A program made the position numbers and the translations under genes. From assembly GCA_017397845.1 (NCBI GenBank), contig JAFQHU010000003.1, positions 124,001 through 188,000 of the forward strand: DNA of 64,000 nucleotides, read 5' to 3'. This DNA comes from Clostridia bacterium (GTDB lineage: Bacteria; Bacillota; Clostridia; Oscillospirales; Acutalibacteraceae). The notes beneath the pieces were generated by a model, which worked only from the letters and a program-made list of their open reading frames with translations, was not told the DNA's origin and made no database searches. Position 1 is the first letter of the stretch, and each line of letters starts with the position of its first letter. Positions 17,822 to 23,884 of this stretch are shown in pieces.

Positions 17822-18205
17822 ATGCATAATAAAAAGATAAATAATAAAGCAAAAAGCTTTGTTAAGCTTCAGATAATTAATCTGATTATATATTTATTTG
17901 TGTTTGTAATTATTTCAATAATAGCAGTTTGTTCGGATATAGGTAAAGAAAAACTATTTTACGTTTCTCTCGGATATCTGTCGGTTTCTTCCTTTGCTTC
18001 AGGTTTCGTTGCCGGTTTTAAAGAAAGAAAAAAAGGTATAATCTGTGGTATGCTTAGTGCTTTACCGTTTTTATTGATAATTTGTATTTTATCTATTATT
18101 TTGAACAAATTTGATATAGATTATAATTTGATTATTTCTATAATAGCAGCTTTGATTTTTTCGGCTGTAGGCGGAATAGTAGCGGTAAATATAAAACTTA
18201 AATAA
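17822..18205 (+). CDS. TIGR04086 family membrane protein (YrzE-like)
   Basis: A 127-residue protein with four hydrophobic segments and GFVAGFKERKKGIICGML in the middle, matching the TIGR04086 family found next to yajC in Firmicutes. Function is unknown. Its ribosome site GGAG is embedded in the yajC terminator stem and no separate promoter is clear, so expression by read-through or from an unseen start is possible. spoIIM follows 10 bases downstream. Confidence 0.75.
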   Translation: MHNKKINNKAKSFVKLQIINLIIYLFVFVIISIIAVCSDIGKEKLFYVSLGYLSVSSFASGFVAGFKERKKGIICGMLSALPFLLIICILSIILNKFDIDYNLIISIIAALIFSAVGGIVAVNIKLK

Positions 18206-18215
18206 AGGTGATGAA

Positions 18216-18836
18216 ATGAAATTCAGCGGCGTAATAACATCTGAAGCTAATAAAAGAAATACTTTTTTTAAAGATAAAATTCAGTTAATCAGCTTTGCTG
18301 TGATTGCGGTTTCTTTAATAATCGGGTCGGCTTTTTATTTGTTATCTGAAGAATATTTTAACGCTGAGATAAAAAAACTTTTTTCGGAATCTCTGTCTTT
18401 TATGACGACGGGTTCAGCTTTCGAAATTTTTTCCGGTATAATGGTTCTGCATGCTGTGTATTTTATAATAATGACAGTATTCGGAACGAGCTCTTTAGGT
18501 TATGTGTTTATTTTACTTATGACGTTTTTTAAAACCTTGAGCATAGGATTGATAAATGCTTTTCTTTATTCAAATTACGGCTTAAAGGGGATTGAATACT
18601 GTTGTTTGGTTTTCTTTCCCGGCAAATATTTAATATTATTAGTAATGCTGATGCTCACATATTTCTGTATAAAAAACTCTATGCATGTTAAAGAATGCAT
18701 GAGAGGGGAATATAACAAAGAAAGAAAGGATAATACCTATCCTATCAGACTTTTTGTCATCGGAATTCTTTTATCAGTATCAATAGCAGTTGAATGTTTT
18801 TTGGTCAGAAATTTCTCGCAGTTATTCAGTTTCTGA
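18216..18836 (+). CDS. spoIIM: Stage II sporulation protein M
   Basis: A 206-residue membrane protein with about five helices. In B. subtilis SpoIIM forms the engulfment DMP complex with the peptidoglycan enzymes SpoIID and SpoIIP. The N-terminus (residues 1-20) is basic and cytoplasmic, followed by LISFAVIAVSLIIGSAFY. The start ATG has AAAGGTG upstream. Its 3' end overlaps the xer recombinase gene by 15 bases tail to tail; spoIIM next to xerD is a Bacillus-like neighbourhood that supports both calls. Confidence 0.82.
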   Translation: MKFSGVITSEANKRNTFFKDKIQLISFAVIAVSLIIGSAFYLLSEEYFNAEIKKLFSESLSFMTTGSAFEIFSGIMVLHAVYFIIMTVFGTSSLGYVFILLMTFFKTLSIGLINAFLYSNYGLKGIEYCCLVFFPGKYLILLVMLMLTYFCIKNSMHVKECMRGEYNKERKDNTYPIRLFVIGILLSVSIAVECFLVRNFSQLFSF

Positions 18837-19823
18837 TTCATTGAATTCTTTGCTCAATGGATTTCTTTTTGCTGCCTCGCGTAATTGCTTGTTTTCTAAA
18901 TGAGTATATATTTCGGTAGTTGCAATTGCTTCATGTCCAAGCATTTCTTTCAGAACTAAAACATCCACATTACCGTGCTGATACATAAGCGTAGCTGCAG
19001 TATGTCTCAGTTTATGACAGGAATAATGCTGACCATCCAGACCTATAACCTCAAGATAGTGATAAACCATCAATTGAACCGCCTGTCTGCCGATTCTTTT
19101 GTTAAGACGACTGATAAAAAGAGCGTTTCTGTCGTCGCCTTTAAGCCGGTCTTTAGGCCTGATTTCAAGATAAGCTTCCAAGGCATCGACGCATGCTTTA
19201 TTAAGGTAAATTTTACGTTGCTTATTGCCTTTTCCTGTAACGATCATTGTCTTTTCGGATAAATTAATATCTCTTACATTGAGTCCGACCAACTCGGCCA
19301 ATCTGAGGCCGCAATTCAGAAATAAAGTAAGTATACAATAGTCACGTGTTTTATTGGGGCCTTGGACGCTGTCAAGAAGCTTAATGCTTTCATCAAGTGT
19401 AAGATAACGGGGGAGTTCTTTCTTTTTTTTTGCAACCTCTAATTGAGAAACCGGGTTTGATGCTATGTAATGCATTTTATCGGCAACATATCTGAAAAAA
19501 CCTCTGATGGATGAAGCTTTTCTGGATCTCGTTGTTGTGTTATTTGATCTGTCACTTGCGCAATAAATCAAAAATTCATTTACATCCTTTAAAGTAATTT
19601 CTGATATAAAATCCACTCCAATGTATGACATGTCGTAATTTTTTTCTAATTCATCGGGGGATTGGAGACTTTTCTTTTTTGAAACAAGAAATCTGAAAAA
19701 CAATCTTAAATCAGAAAGATACTCATTAACCGTTTGACTGCTCCTGCCTTTAACAATGCTTAGCTCGCTGATGTATTCGTTAACAAGATCCGGCAATAAT
19801 GTTCTGTCTATATAATCTGCCAT
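18822..19823 (-). CDS. xerD: Xer-type tyrosine recombinase (host chromosome-dimer resolution type)
   Basis: A 333-residue integrase-family protein with an N-terminal SAM-like DNA-binding domain (about 9-125) and a C-terminal catalytic domain. The catalytic set is complete: R174 (GLRLAEL), K198 (GKGN), H270-x-x-R273 (HKLRH), H297 (GHEAI) and Y306 (TEIYTHLE). It is longer than XerC/XerD (about 300) because of an insert at about residues 49-75, placed like the extra segment in streptococcal XerS. Neighbourhood with spoIIM supports a host gene and not a phage integrase. The start has AGGAG upstream. The adjacent prophage probably uses it. Confidence 0.88.
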   Translation of the reverse strand: MADYIDRTLLPDLVNEYISELSIVKGRSSQTVNEYLSDLRLFFRFLVSKKKSLQSPDELEKNYDMSYIGVDFISEITLKDVNEFLIYCASDRSNNTTTRSRKASSIRGFFRYVADKMHYIASNPVSQLEVAKKKKELPRYLTLDESIKLLDSVQGPNKTRDYCILTLFLNCGLRLAELVGLNVRDINLSEKTMIVTGKGNKQRKIYLNKACVDALEAYLEIRPKDRLKGDDRNALFISRLNKRIGRQAVQLMVYHYLEVIGLDGQHYSCHKLRHTAATLMYQHGNVDVLVLKEMLGHEAIATTEIYTHLENKQLREAAKRNPLSKEFNESETE

Positions 19824-19857
19824 ATTTATACTCCTAAAACTTTAATTAGATTACATT

Positions 19858-19872
19858 TCAACTATACAAAAT
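19858..19872 (-). other. Dif-like core copy upstream of xer
   Basis: The minus strand reads ATTTTGTATAGTTGA, identical over 15 bases to the centre of both prophage boundary repeats (20206-20220 and 26754-26768) but in the opposite orientation. It contains the xer -10 box. In single-Xer systems (XerS, XerH) the dif site lies beside the recombinase gene, so this may be a Xer-binding site. Confidence 0.5.
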
Positions 19873-19890
19873 TTTCAGTTGTTTTGTCAA
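19861..19890 (-). promoter_or_regulatory. Promoter of xer overlapping the dif-like core
   Basis: On the minus strand, perfect TTGACA (19890-19885), an 18-base spacer and TATAGT (19866-19861). The -10 sits inside the core copy, so Xer binding could repress its own gene (inference). Confidence 0.55.
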
Positions 19891-20198
19891 GACTTAATAA
19901 ACTAAAAACTTACATTTAATTGAAATTCTTTTTATGATGCATTATCGATAAAAAGAATTCTATTTAATATAAAACCGTAATTTAAAATAATTAATTCTTT
20001 AATCTTTTTGTAAACAAATTAACTGTTTAAATGTTTTTCTTGATCATAATATATTTATACACTAATAGGTAAAGCTCGTATAAATGTAATTTTTATGATA
20101 CTTATGAAATATAGATTTAGCTATCAAATTGACTGAGGTGTGCAATGTTTGCCATAACCTATGGGATAATATTTTTAATTGTCCCCTTTACTATATAA

Positions 20199-20224
20199 AA
20201 TATTGATTTTGTATAGTTGATAGT
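20199..20224 (+). repeat. Left boundary repeat (attL), dif-like
   Basis: A 26-base sequence identical to 26747-26772, in direct orientation, beginning AATATTGATTTT and ending GTTGATAGT. Similarity continues more weakly about 25 bases further right at both ends (ending ACTCACCT). Interpreted as the Xer crossover site duplicated by integration. Confidence 0.8.
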
Positions 20225-20242
20225 AAATGTTACACAATACAC

Positions 20243-20323
20243 TCACCTTTTAATCATAGGAAAAAATAAATAACAAATGCACAATCCAAAAATAAAAACT
20301 AAACAAATTACAACATTTTCCAT
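20243..20323 (-). CDS. 26-residue single-helix membrane protein (prophage)
   Basis: ATG 20323 is preceded by AGGTG five bases upstream and encodes 26 residues, almost all one hydrophobic helix (VVICLVFIFGLCICYLFF) ending in basic MIKR. It follows the 71-residue protein gene by four bases. Size and build resemble the small filamentous-phage tip proteins pVII/pIX, but sequences this short cannot be assigned by similarity. It is the last prophage gene before attL. Confidence 0.5.
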   Translation of the reverse strand: MENVVICLVFIFGLCICYLFFPMIKR

Positions 20324-20327
20324 AACA

Positions 20328-20543
20328 TCACCTATCAAAATTATTTAAAAATCTGAGTACATCAAGAATATATGTACGAAAATAATCAAAACGAGCCTGA
20401 GCTTGAATGAGCTCGATTATAACATTGGCATCTGCGCCACGTTGCCACATACGGTACTCAATGTCACGCACAGCATTTTCAAGGCGTATTTCTTCATTAA
20501 AGAATACAGCGCATAATGCATTATAAATATCATCCTTACTCAT
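20328..20543 (-). CDS. 71-residue hypothetical prophage protein downstream of rep
   Basis: A small soluble, probably all-helical protein (YNALCAVFFNEEIRLENAVRDIEYRMW...). Its start overlaps the end of rep by eight bases, so it is translated with it. No known motif is visible. Position beside the replication protein suggests a replication accessory or copy-number role (inference only). A related but broken 3' end of this gene appears outside the right boundary at about 26790-26812. Confidence 0.55.
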   Translation of the reverse strand: MSKDDIYNALCAVFFNEEIRLENAVRDIEYRMWQRGADANVIIELIQAQARFDYFRTYILDVLRFLNNFDR

Positions 20544-21198
20544 TTAAAGCTTCTCCGGTTCTGCGGTCTACAGGATAAGGTAAAAGATTACCTTTATCAT
20601 CAATACGCATAATAGAATTATTTACCTTATCATAATGGCGAGACTTAAGGAACTCACGAAGATATGTAGTGTTCTTATCAACAAGAATCCTAAACCAATC
20701 CTTACGATGAACGACAGCATACATAGAAAGCTCACTAAATGAAGTGATTTCATTTTCAATACAGAATTCCATTATTTCAGCAATATGAACATACTTTTCT
20801 TCAGGTAAATCAATTACAGTATAGTAATCGGCACCACCCAAAGAAATAACATCTTCAGGGCTGTAATGAGCTTTATCATCACCTTCATCAAGATGACAAA
20901 GATAACGGGCGTAAGCTCGTAGGCTTTGGATCTTCTCCAAACCAACACCACCGAAGGTCTGACAAAGCTCCCTGACCTGCTCTTCTGACTTCTTACCCTC
21001 AAACATCAGCATAACATGCCAATGAGCTTTTTTAAAACCGATACCATCATCCTTTAAATCCTTATCGTGGCAAGGTGAAATAAAACAAGGTATCTTTAAC
21101 TCCCCTGCTTTACTCTGCCAGTTAGGCGGAGCTGAATCAATCCAAACTTCAGTGGCAAAATTTCTACCTCTTGTGTCTTTTGTTTTTGCTGCAGCCAT
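20536..21198 (-). CDS. Rolling-circle replication initiator (Rep_2/RepB-like HUH nuclease)
   Basis: A 220-residue protein from ATG 21198, eight bases after AAGGAG; the longer frame to 21237 starts inside the origin repeats and is rejected. The motifs of pMV158-type Rep proteins are in order: CHDKD near residue 43, the metal-binding HUH motif HWHVMLMF (H59, H61) and the catalytic tyrosine motif RAYARYLCH (Y96/Y99). The enzyme nicks the double-strand origin to start rolling-circle replication. A candidate origin lies directly upstream. This Rep type is shared by Firmicute plasmids and some inoviruses. Confidence 0.85.
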   Translation of the reverse strand: MAAAKTKDTRGRNFATEVWIDSAPPNWQSKAGELKIPCFISPCHDKDLKDDGIGFKKAHWHVMLMFEGKKSEEQVRELCQTFGGVGLEKIQSLRAYARYLCHLDEGDDKAHYSPEDVISLGGADYYTVIDLPEEKYVHIAEIMEFCIENEITSFSELSMYAVVHRKDWFRILVDKNTTYLREFLKSRHYDKVNNSIMRIDDKGNLLPYPVDRRTGEALNE

Positions 21199-21216
21199 TT
21201 TAAAACTCTCCTTTTT

Positions 21217-21266
21217 TGACCAATGACCAACGACCACGGTGGGCAGTTGTCGTAGTGCTGCCCACC
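21217..21266. other. Candidate double-strand origin: iterons plus nick hairpin
   Basis: Three adjacent 7-base repeats (TGACCAA, TGACCAA, CGACCAC; 21217-21237) abut a perfect nine-base stem (21238-21246 with 21258-21266) with an 11-base loop. RepB-type initiators bind direct repeats beside a hairpin whose loop is nicked, and this sits right before rep. Confidence 0.6.
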
Positions 21267-21352
21267 TGACCGCTTCTCCCCTACCGTCTGGAAAAGCAAA
21301 GCCAGGTCAAAGGTAAATTAAATTTATATAACACCCTTTCATTCGTTTCGGT

Positions 21353-21379
21353 ATTATAGTCGCAAAGTAATGAAGTCAA
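21353..21379 (-). promoter_or_regulatory. Candidate promoter of rep
   Basis: On the minus strand, TTGACT (21379-21374), a short 15-base spacer and TATAAT (21358-21353). The RNA leader would cross the origin hairpin before rep. The spacer is shorter than ideal. Confidence 0.4.
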
Positions 21380-21517
21380 GGGGTATCTGTAAACTTTTTT
21401 CCGCTTTAGAAATATCTTCAGAAGCAAGTTGCAGCCGAGAAAAAACTTTACATACACTCCCCTGTGACATCATTCCTTAATACGACTTAACAGGAATTAC
21501 CGAAAGAAAGGGATAGT

Positions 21518-22311
21518 TTACTCATCAACTATATCCAAGTCATAAAACTTATCAGGATTGCCGTTCTGAAGGCTCTCCGCCTGTTCTATGACTTCTTCAA
21601 GCTCAGCCTGTTCTTCTTGCTTTCTGTGATAAAAGCTCTTAATAGGCTCAGCTACGGCCGTATTAAGCCAATCTAATATATTAACCTTCTCAATAGGCTC
21701 TGACCAAAGCTCTGAAAGAAATTCAGGTCTAACAGACAAAACACCCTCTTCATAACTGTCAAAATACTTATAATATAATCTTCTGAAAACAATTTTTGAA
21801 TTACTTACAAAGAGAGCTTCAAGAAAATTACAGAAACGGTATCCCATAGAAAGCTCTGAAGTATGTTCATTAATATTAATTTTACGGTATATGCGACGAG
21901 CAAAAGTAAACTCAGTAAGCAGAGGAACTACAGAACGAGACATATACCATAAATCATGAGTCAGATTACGGATTTTAGAATCAACCATATCATAAGCCTG
22001 GGTAGCGTAAATGATATCCATAAAAATATGACCATGAAGGATAAACAGATTACGGACTTCAGGAGAAAATGATTTAAAATTACGGTTATCAGCATCCATA
22101 GCGAGCTCATCTAATAACACAAGACTATACGGAAACTTATACTTAGATAAATCACTAAAATCTATCTTTTCGCATCCTTTACACGAAAAATTAGTATATA
22201 CATGAAGATACTTACTTTTACCTTTACGAATTTTTTTAATTCCCTAACAGCAAATTTAGCAAGAAGCGTAGTTTTACCAACACGAGGAACACCAAAATAA
22301 CAAGTTATCAT
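21518..22311 (-). CDS. Zot-type morphogenesis ATPase, read through a -1 frameshift
   Basis: From ATG 22311 (AAGGGG upstream) the frame gives MITCYFGVPRVGKTTLL with Walker A GVPRVGKT, then reaches a stop at 22162-22164 after 49 codons. A -1 shift at the A7 run (22231-22237) joins it to a frame continuing to TAA/TGA at 21518, giving about 264 residues with Walker B LVLLDELAMDADNR. The run lies in phase as A-AAA-AAA, a bacterial slippery heptamer. Zot/pI ATPases drive filamentous phage assembly and export. No membrane helix is visible, unlike many Zot proteins. Alternatives: a real one-base deletion (dead gene) or a homopolymer sequencing error. Confidence 0.75.
22231..22237 (-). other. A7 slippery run / frame break in zot
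   Basis: Minus-strand codons are GAA TTA AAA AAA TTC. Tandem slippage by -1 gives ATT CGT, which continues the Zot frame exactly. AGGG lies just upstream and could act as an internal Shine-Dalgarno stimulator. No clear downstream hairpin is seen. Confidence 0.6.
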
Positions 22312-22313
22312 AA

Positions 22314-22448
22314 TTAAATCCCCTTATGAAAAATTAACTTACGAAGTAACAACATAATTCCAAACATAGCAAAAGCACCAAAAATATATATCATAAAATC
22401 AAGATGAACTATTTCAATAATCATCTCAAAAACATCTGAAAATAACAT
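22314..22448 (-). CDS. 44-residue single-helix membrane protein (prophage)
   Basis: ATG 22448 has a perfect GGAGGT ribosome site. The 44-residue product has an acidic N-terminus, one long hydrophobic helix (FMIYIFGAFAMFGIMLLL) and a basic C-terminus (RKLIFHKG). It ends two bases before zot and lies just after the coat-gene hairpin. Size and charge pattern fit a minor virion protein, but there is no similarity evidence for which one. Confidence 0.6.
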   Translation of the reverse strand: MLFSDVFEMIIEIVHLDFMIYIFGAFAMFGIMLLLRKLIFHKGI

Positions 22449-22469
22449 AAATTTACCTCCTATCAAGCG

Positions 22470-22493
22470 AAGCCCCACAATTCTGTGGGGCTT
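22470..22493 (-). terminator. Hairpin after the major coat gene
   Basis: A perfect ten-base GC-rich stem (AAGCCCCACA with its complement) and four-base loop between the 59-residue coat-like gene and the 44-residue gene. Filamentous phages have a terminator after the coat gene VIII to favour coat expression. There is no T-run, so it may be partial. Confidence 0.6.
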
Positions 22494-22505
22494 ACGCTTA
22501 TGTAG

Positions 22506-22685
22506 TTAGCGACCAATAAGACGAGACGCAAGACCGATAGCAGCACCAGCTACAAAAATTCCCACAGGAATAAGCATAATACCGTTACCTTCGGCGGTCA
22601 TAGTAGATACAACCTCACCCATCTGGGTAAAAAGCTGACCAACAACTTCGATGACAGAACTCATACCATTAGCAACTCCTTCCAT
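22506..22685 (-). CDS. Major coat protein-like 59-residue protein
   Basis: ATG 22685 has AAAGGAGA upstream. The 59-residue product has an amphipathic N-terminal helix (about 1-35), a hydrophobic helix IMLIPVGIFVAGAAIGLA (about 37-53) and a basic end SRLIGR. This is the layout of filamentous phage major coat proteins (pVIII), whose basic C-terminus contacts DNA. It lacks a recognisable signal peptide. It is followed by a strong hairpin. The call rests on architecture and position. Confidence 0.65.
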   Translation of the reverse strand: MEGVANGMSSVIEVVGQLFTQMGEVVSTMTAEGNGIMLIPVGIFVAGAAIGLASRLIGR

Positions 22686-22718
22686 AGCAATCTCCTTTCG
22701 GGCAATTTATTAAAGTAA

Positions 22719-22868
22719 TTACTTTTTAAACCAAGAAAGCACGGCAGAAAAAAACAAATGATAAAAATCATAAAAGACCATCCATAAAATACCGAGCATT
22801 ATAGCAGCTACTTCGGTACCGTGCTCAAAAGATATATTTTCAATTAAGAAATCAACTAAATTAACCAT
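22719..22868 (-). CDS. 49-residue membrane protein (prophage)
   Basis: ATG 22868 follows GGAGAG and overlaps nothing; the gene starts one base beyond the stop of the 164-residue protein. The 49-residue product has a short acidic N-terminus, then AAIMLGILWMVFYDFYHLFF, then a basic FKK end. It sits between the secreted protein and the coat gene. Probably a minor virion or assembly protein; no family is recognised. Confidence 0.55.
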   Translation of the reverse strand: MVNLVDFLIENISFEHGTEVAAIMLGILWMVFYDFYHLFFSAVLSWFKK

Positions 22869-22869
22869 T

Positions 22870-23364
22870 TTAATCTCTCCTTAATCTTGTAATCATAATC
22901 ACAAATAGAAATGCAAGTATAAATATAAGTGATTTATTTACATTATCATTAAGCTTAAAAGTCTCATAAACTGAGGACCTGAAGCCGAAATTTTCAATAT
23001 TAGAGGTACAAAGGTTATCAGGGTTAAGACCGAAAGAAACTTCAGTACCGTATTGATAAGTATATGAATTATAATTATCAGTTCGATAATAATGGATATA
23101 CTCTACATCAGTACCGGACAAAATACCGTTATTATTTTCAAGCTCACCCCAAACAATATAATAGCTATACTGTACATCACAAAAAATAACAAAATCAGAG
23201 TCAATGAAGCTTTCAAAGTTAGCTGCATAGTTAACCAAGTTAACAGCTTGGGAAGATGTAGAAACTACATCTGAATAAGTATCAGACACGGTGAGAGCCG
23301 AAGCATGAAAGCTCATCAGCACGGTCAGACATAAAATAAATAACAAAACAGAGAATTTTTTCAT
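22870..23364 (-). CDS. Secreted, C-terminally anchored prophage protein (164 residues)
   Basis: The start is ATG 23364 with AAGGGGAG upstream; a longer frame to 23487 overlaps the upstream gene and is rejected. The protein begins with a signal peptide (KKFSVLLFILCLTVLMSFHASA), has a polar Tyr/Asn/Ser-rich ectodomain with two Cys (about 65 and 125), and ends in a membrane helix (SLIFILAFLFVIMI) plus basic RLRRD. The layout is that of a minor virion surface protein. No family is recognised. Confidence 0.6.
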   Translation of the reverse strand: MKKFSVLLFILCLTVLMSFHASALTVSDTYSDVVSTSSQAVNLVNYAANFESFIDSDFVIFCDVQYSYYIVWGELENNNGILSGTDVEYIHYYRTDNYNSYTYQYGTEVSFGLNPDNLCTSNIENFGFRSSVYETFKLNDNVNKSLIFILAFLFVIMITRLRRD

Positions 23365-23365
23365 A

Positions 23366-23638
23366 TTACTCCCCTTTCGAACCATTAGAAGAATTAGAAC
23401 GATTTCTTCTATTTCGTGACTCACGAATATAATAACGAGAAACAGCTTCAGAACGAACAAGAGTAAACACAATAGGAATAACAACACCTAAAAGAAATAT
23501 GGTAACAGTAAAATTCAATAAATTAGTACCAAAAAATTCAATACCACGCATAAAATCAAATGAATACTCAAATACCTGAAGAATCAGATTAAGCACAGAC
23601 TGTAATCCATTTGTAATATCAACACTAAATGTATTCAT
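23366..23638 (-). CDS. 90-residue membrane protein (prophage)
   Basis: ATG 23638 overlaps the upstream stop (ATGA) and has GGAGG nearby. The protein has an amphipathic N-terminal helix, one strong hydrophobic segment (LLNFTVTIFLLGVVIPIVFTLV) and a basic, Asn/Arg/Ser-rich tail (RESRNRRNRSNSS). Its size is near that of pVI-type minor coat proteins. Function is inferred only from place in the structural operon. Confidence 0.55.
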   Translation of the reverse strand: MNTFSVDITNGLQSVLNLILQVFEYSFDFMRGIEFFGTNLLNFTVTIFLLGVVIPIVFTLVRSEAVSRYYIRESRNRRNRSNSSNGSKGE

Positions 23639-23877
23639 TCTTTCTGTCCTCCTGTAGAACGGCCAACAAGAAGATAAAGCACAGAAACCGTCAGAGTAAT
23701 AATGCCGAATACCTGAAGCCAGGAAGGCATTAAATAAATCAGCTTAATTGAGGTAGACAAGGCAAAACCGATATACTTAAAAAACAGAATAAAACTATCA
23801 ATTAAACCAGTTACAAAATTCCAAATAGACGTAAGTGTAGATACAAAGAAATCTATAAATTCAGTTATAAAAGCCAT
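23635..23877 (-). CDS. 80-residue membrane protein (prophage)
   Basis: An 80-residue, very hydrophobic protein with Phe-rich helices (FIDFFVSTLTSIWNF, SFILFFKYIGFAL, VFGIITLTVSVLYLLV). It follows the pIII-like gene by seven bases and overlaps the next gene by four. No motif is recognised; the position next to the adsorption protein suggests a virion tip or pVI-like role. Confidence 0.55.
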   Translation of the reverse strand: MAFITEFIDFFVSTLTSIWNFVTGLIDSFILFFKYIGFALSTSIKLIYLMPSWLQVFGIITLTVSVLYLLVGRSTGGQKE

Positions 23878-23884
23878 AAAATAC

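Larger units (their letters stand above)
19824..20198. other. Non-coding region between xer and the prophage left boundary
   Basis: An AT-rich 375-base stretch with no convincing gene. It holds the leftward xer promoter and a 15-base copy of the prophage boundary core (19858-19872). The remainder shows short A/T runs but no hairpin or coding pattern that I can support. Confidence 0.6.
21199..21517. other. Non-coding region holding the replication origin and rep promoter
   Basis: A 319-base gap between rep and zot. It is locally GC-rich next to rep in an otherwise AT-rich element. It contains three short tandem repeats and a hairpin (21217-21266), a rep promoter (21353-21379) and a looser inverted repeat (about 21388-21453, GTAAA and T-runs) that could be a single-strand origin or zot terminator. 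No gene is supported. Confidence 0.6.

Noticed and set aside
18822..19823. The tyrosine recombinase as the prophage's own integrase
   Set aside because: It lies outside the 26-base repeats, has a Bacillus-like neighbour (spoIIM) and base usage like the host genes.
21096..21299. A 67-codon frame over the rep start and origin
   Set aside because: It is out of frame with rep, crosses the iteron/hairpin region and has no ribosome site.
21518..22120. Zot fragment beginning at the internal ATG 22120 as a full gene
   Set aside because: It lacks the Walker A part, which is present just upstream in another frame with a proper ribosome site.
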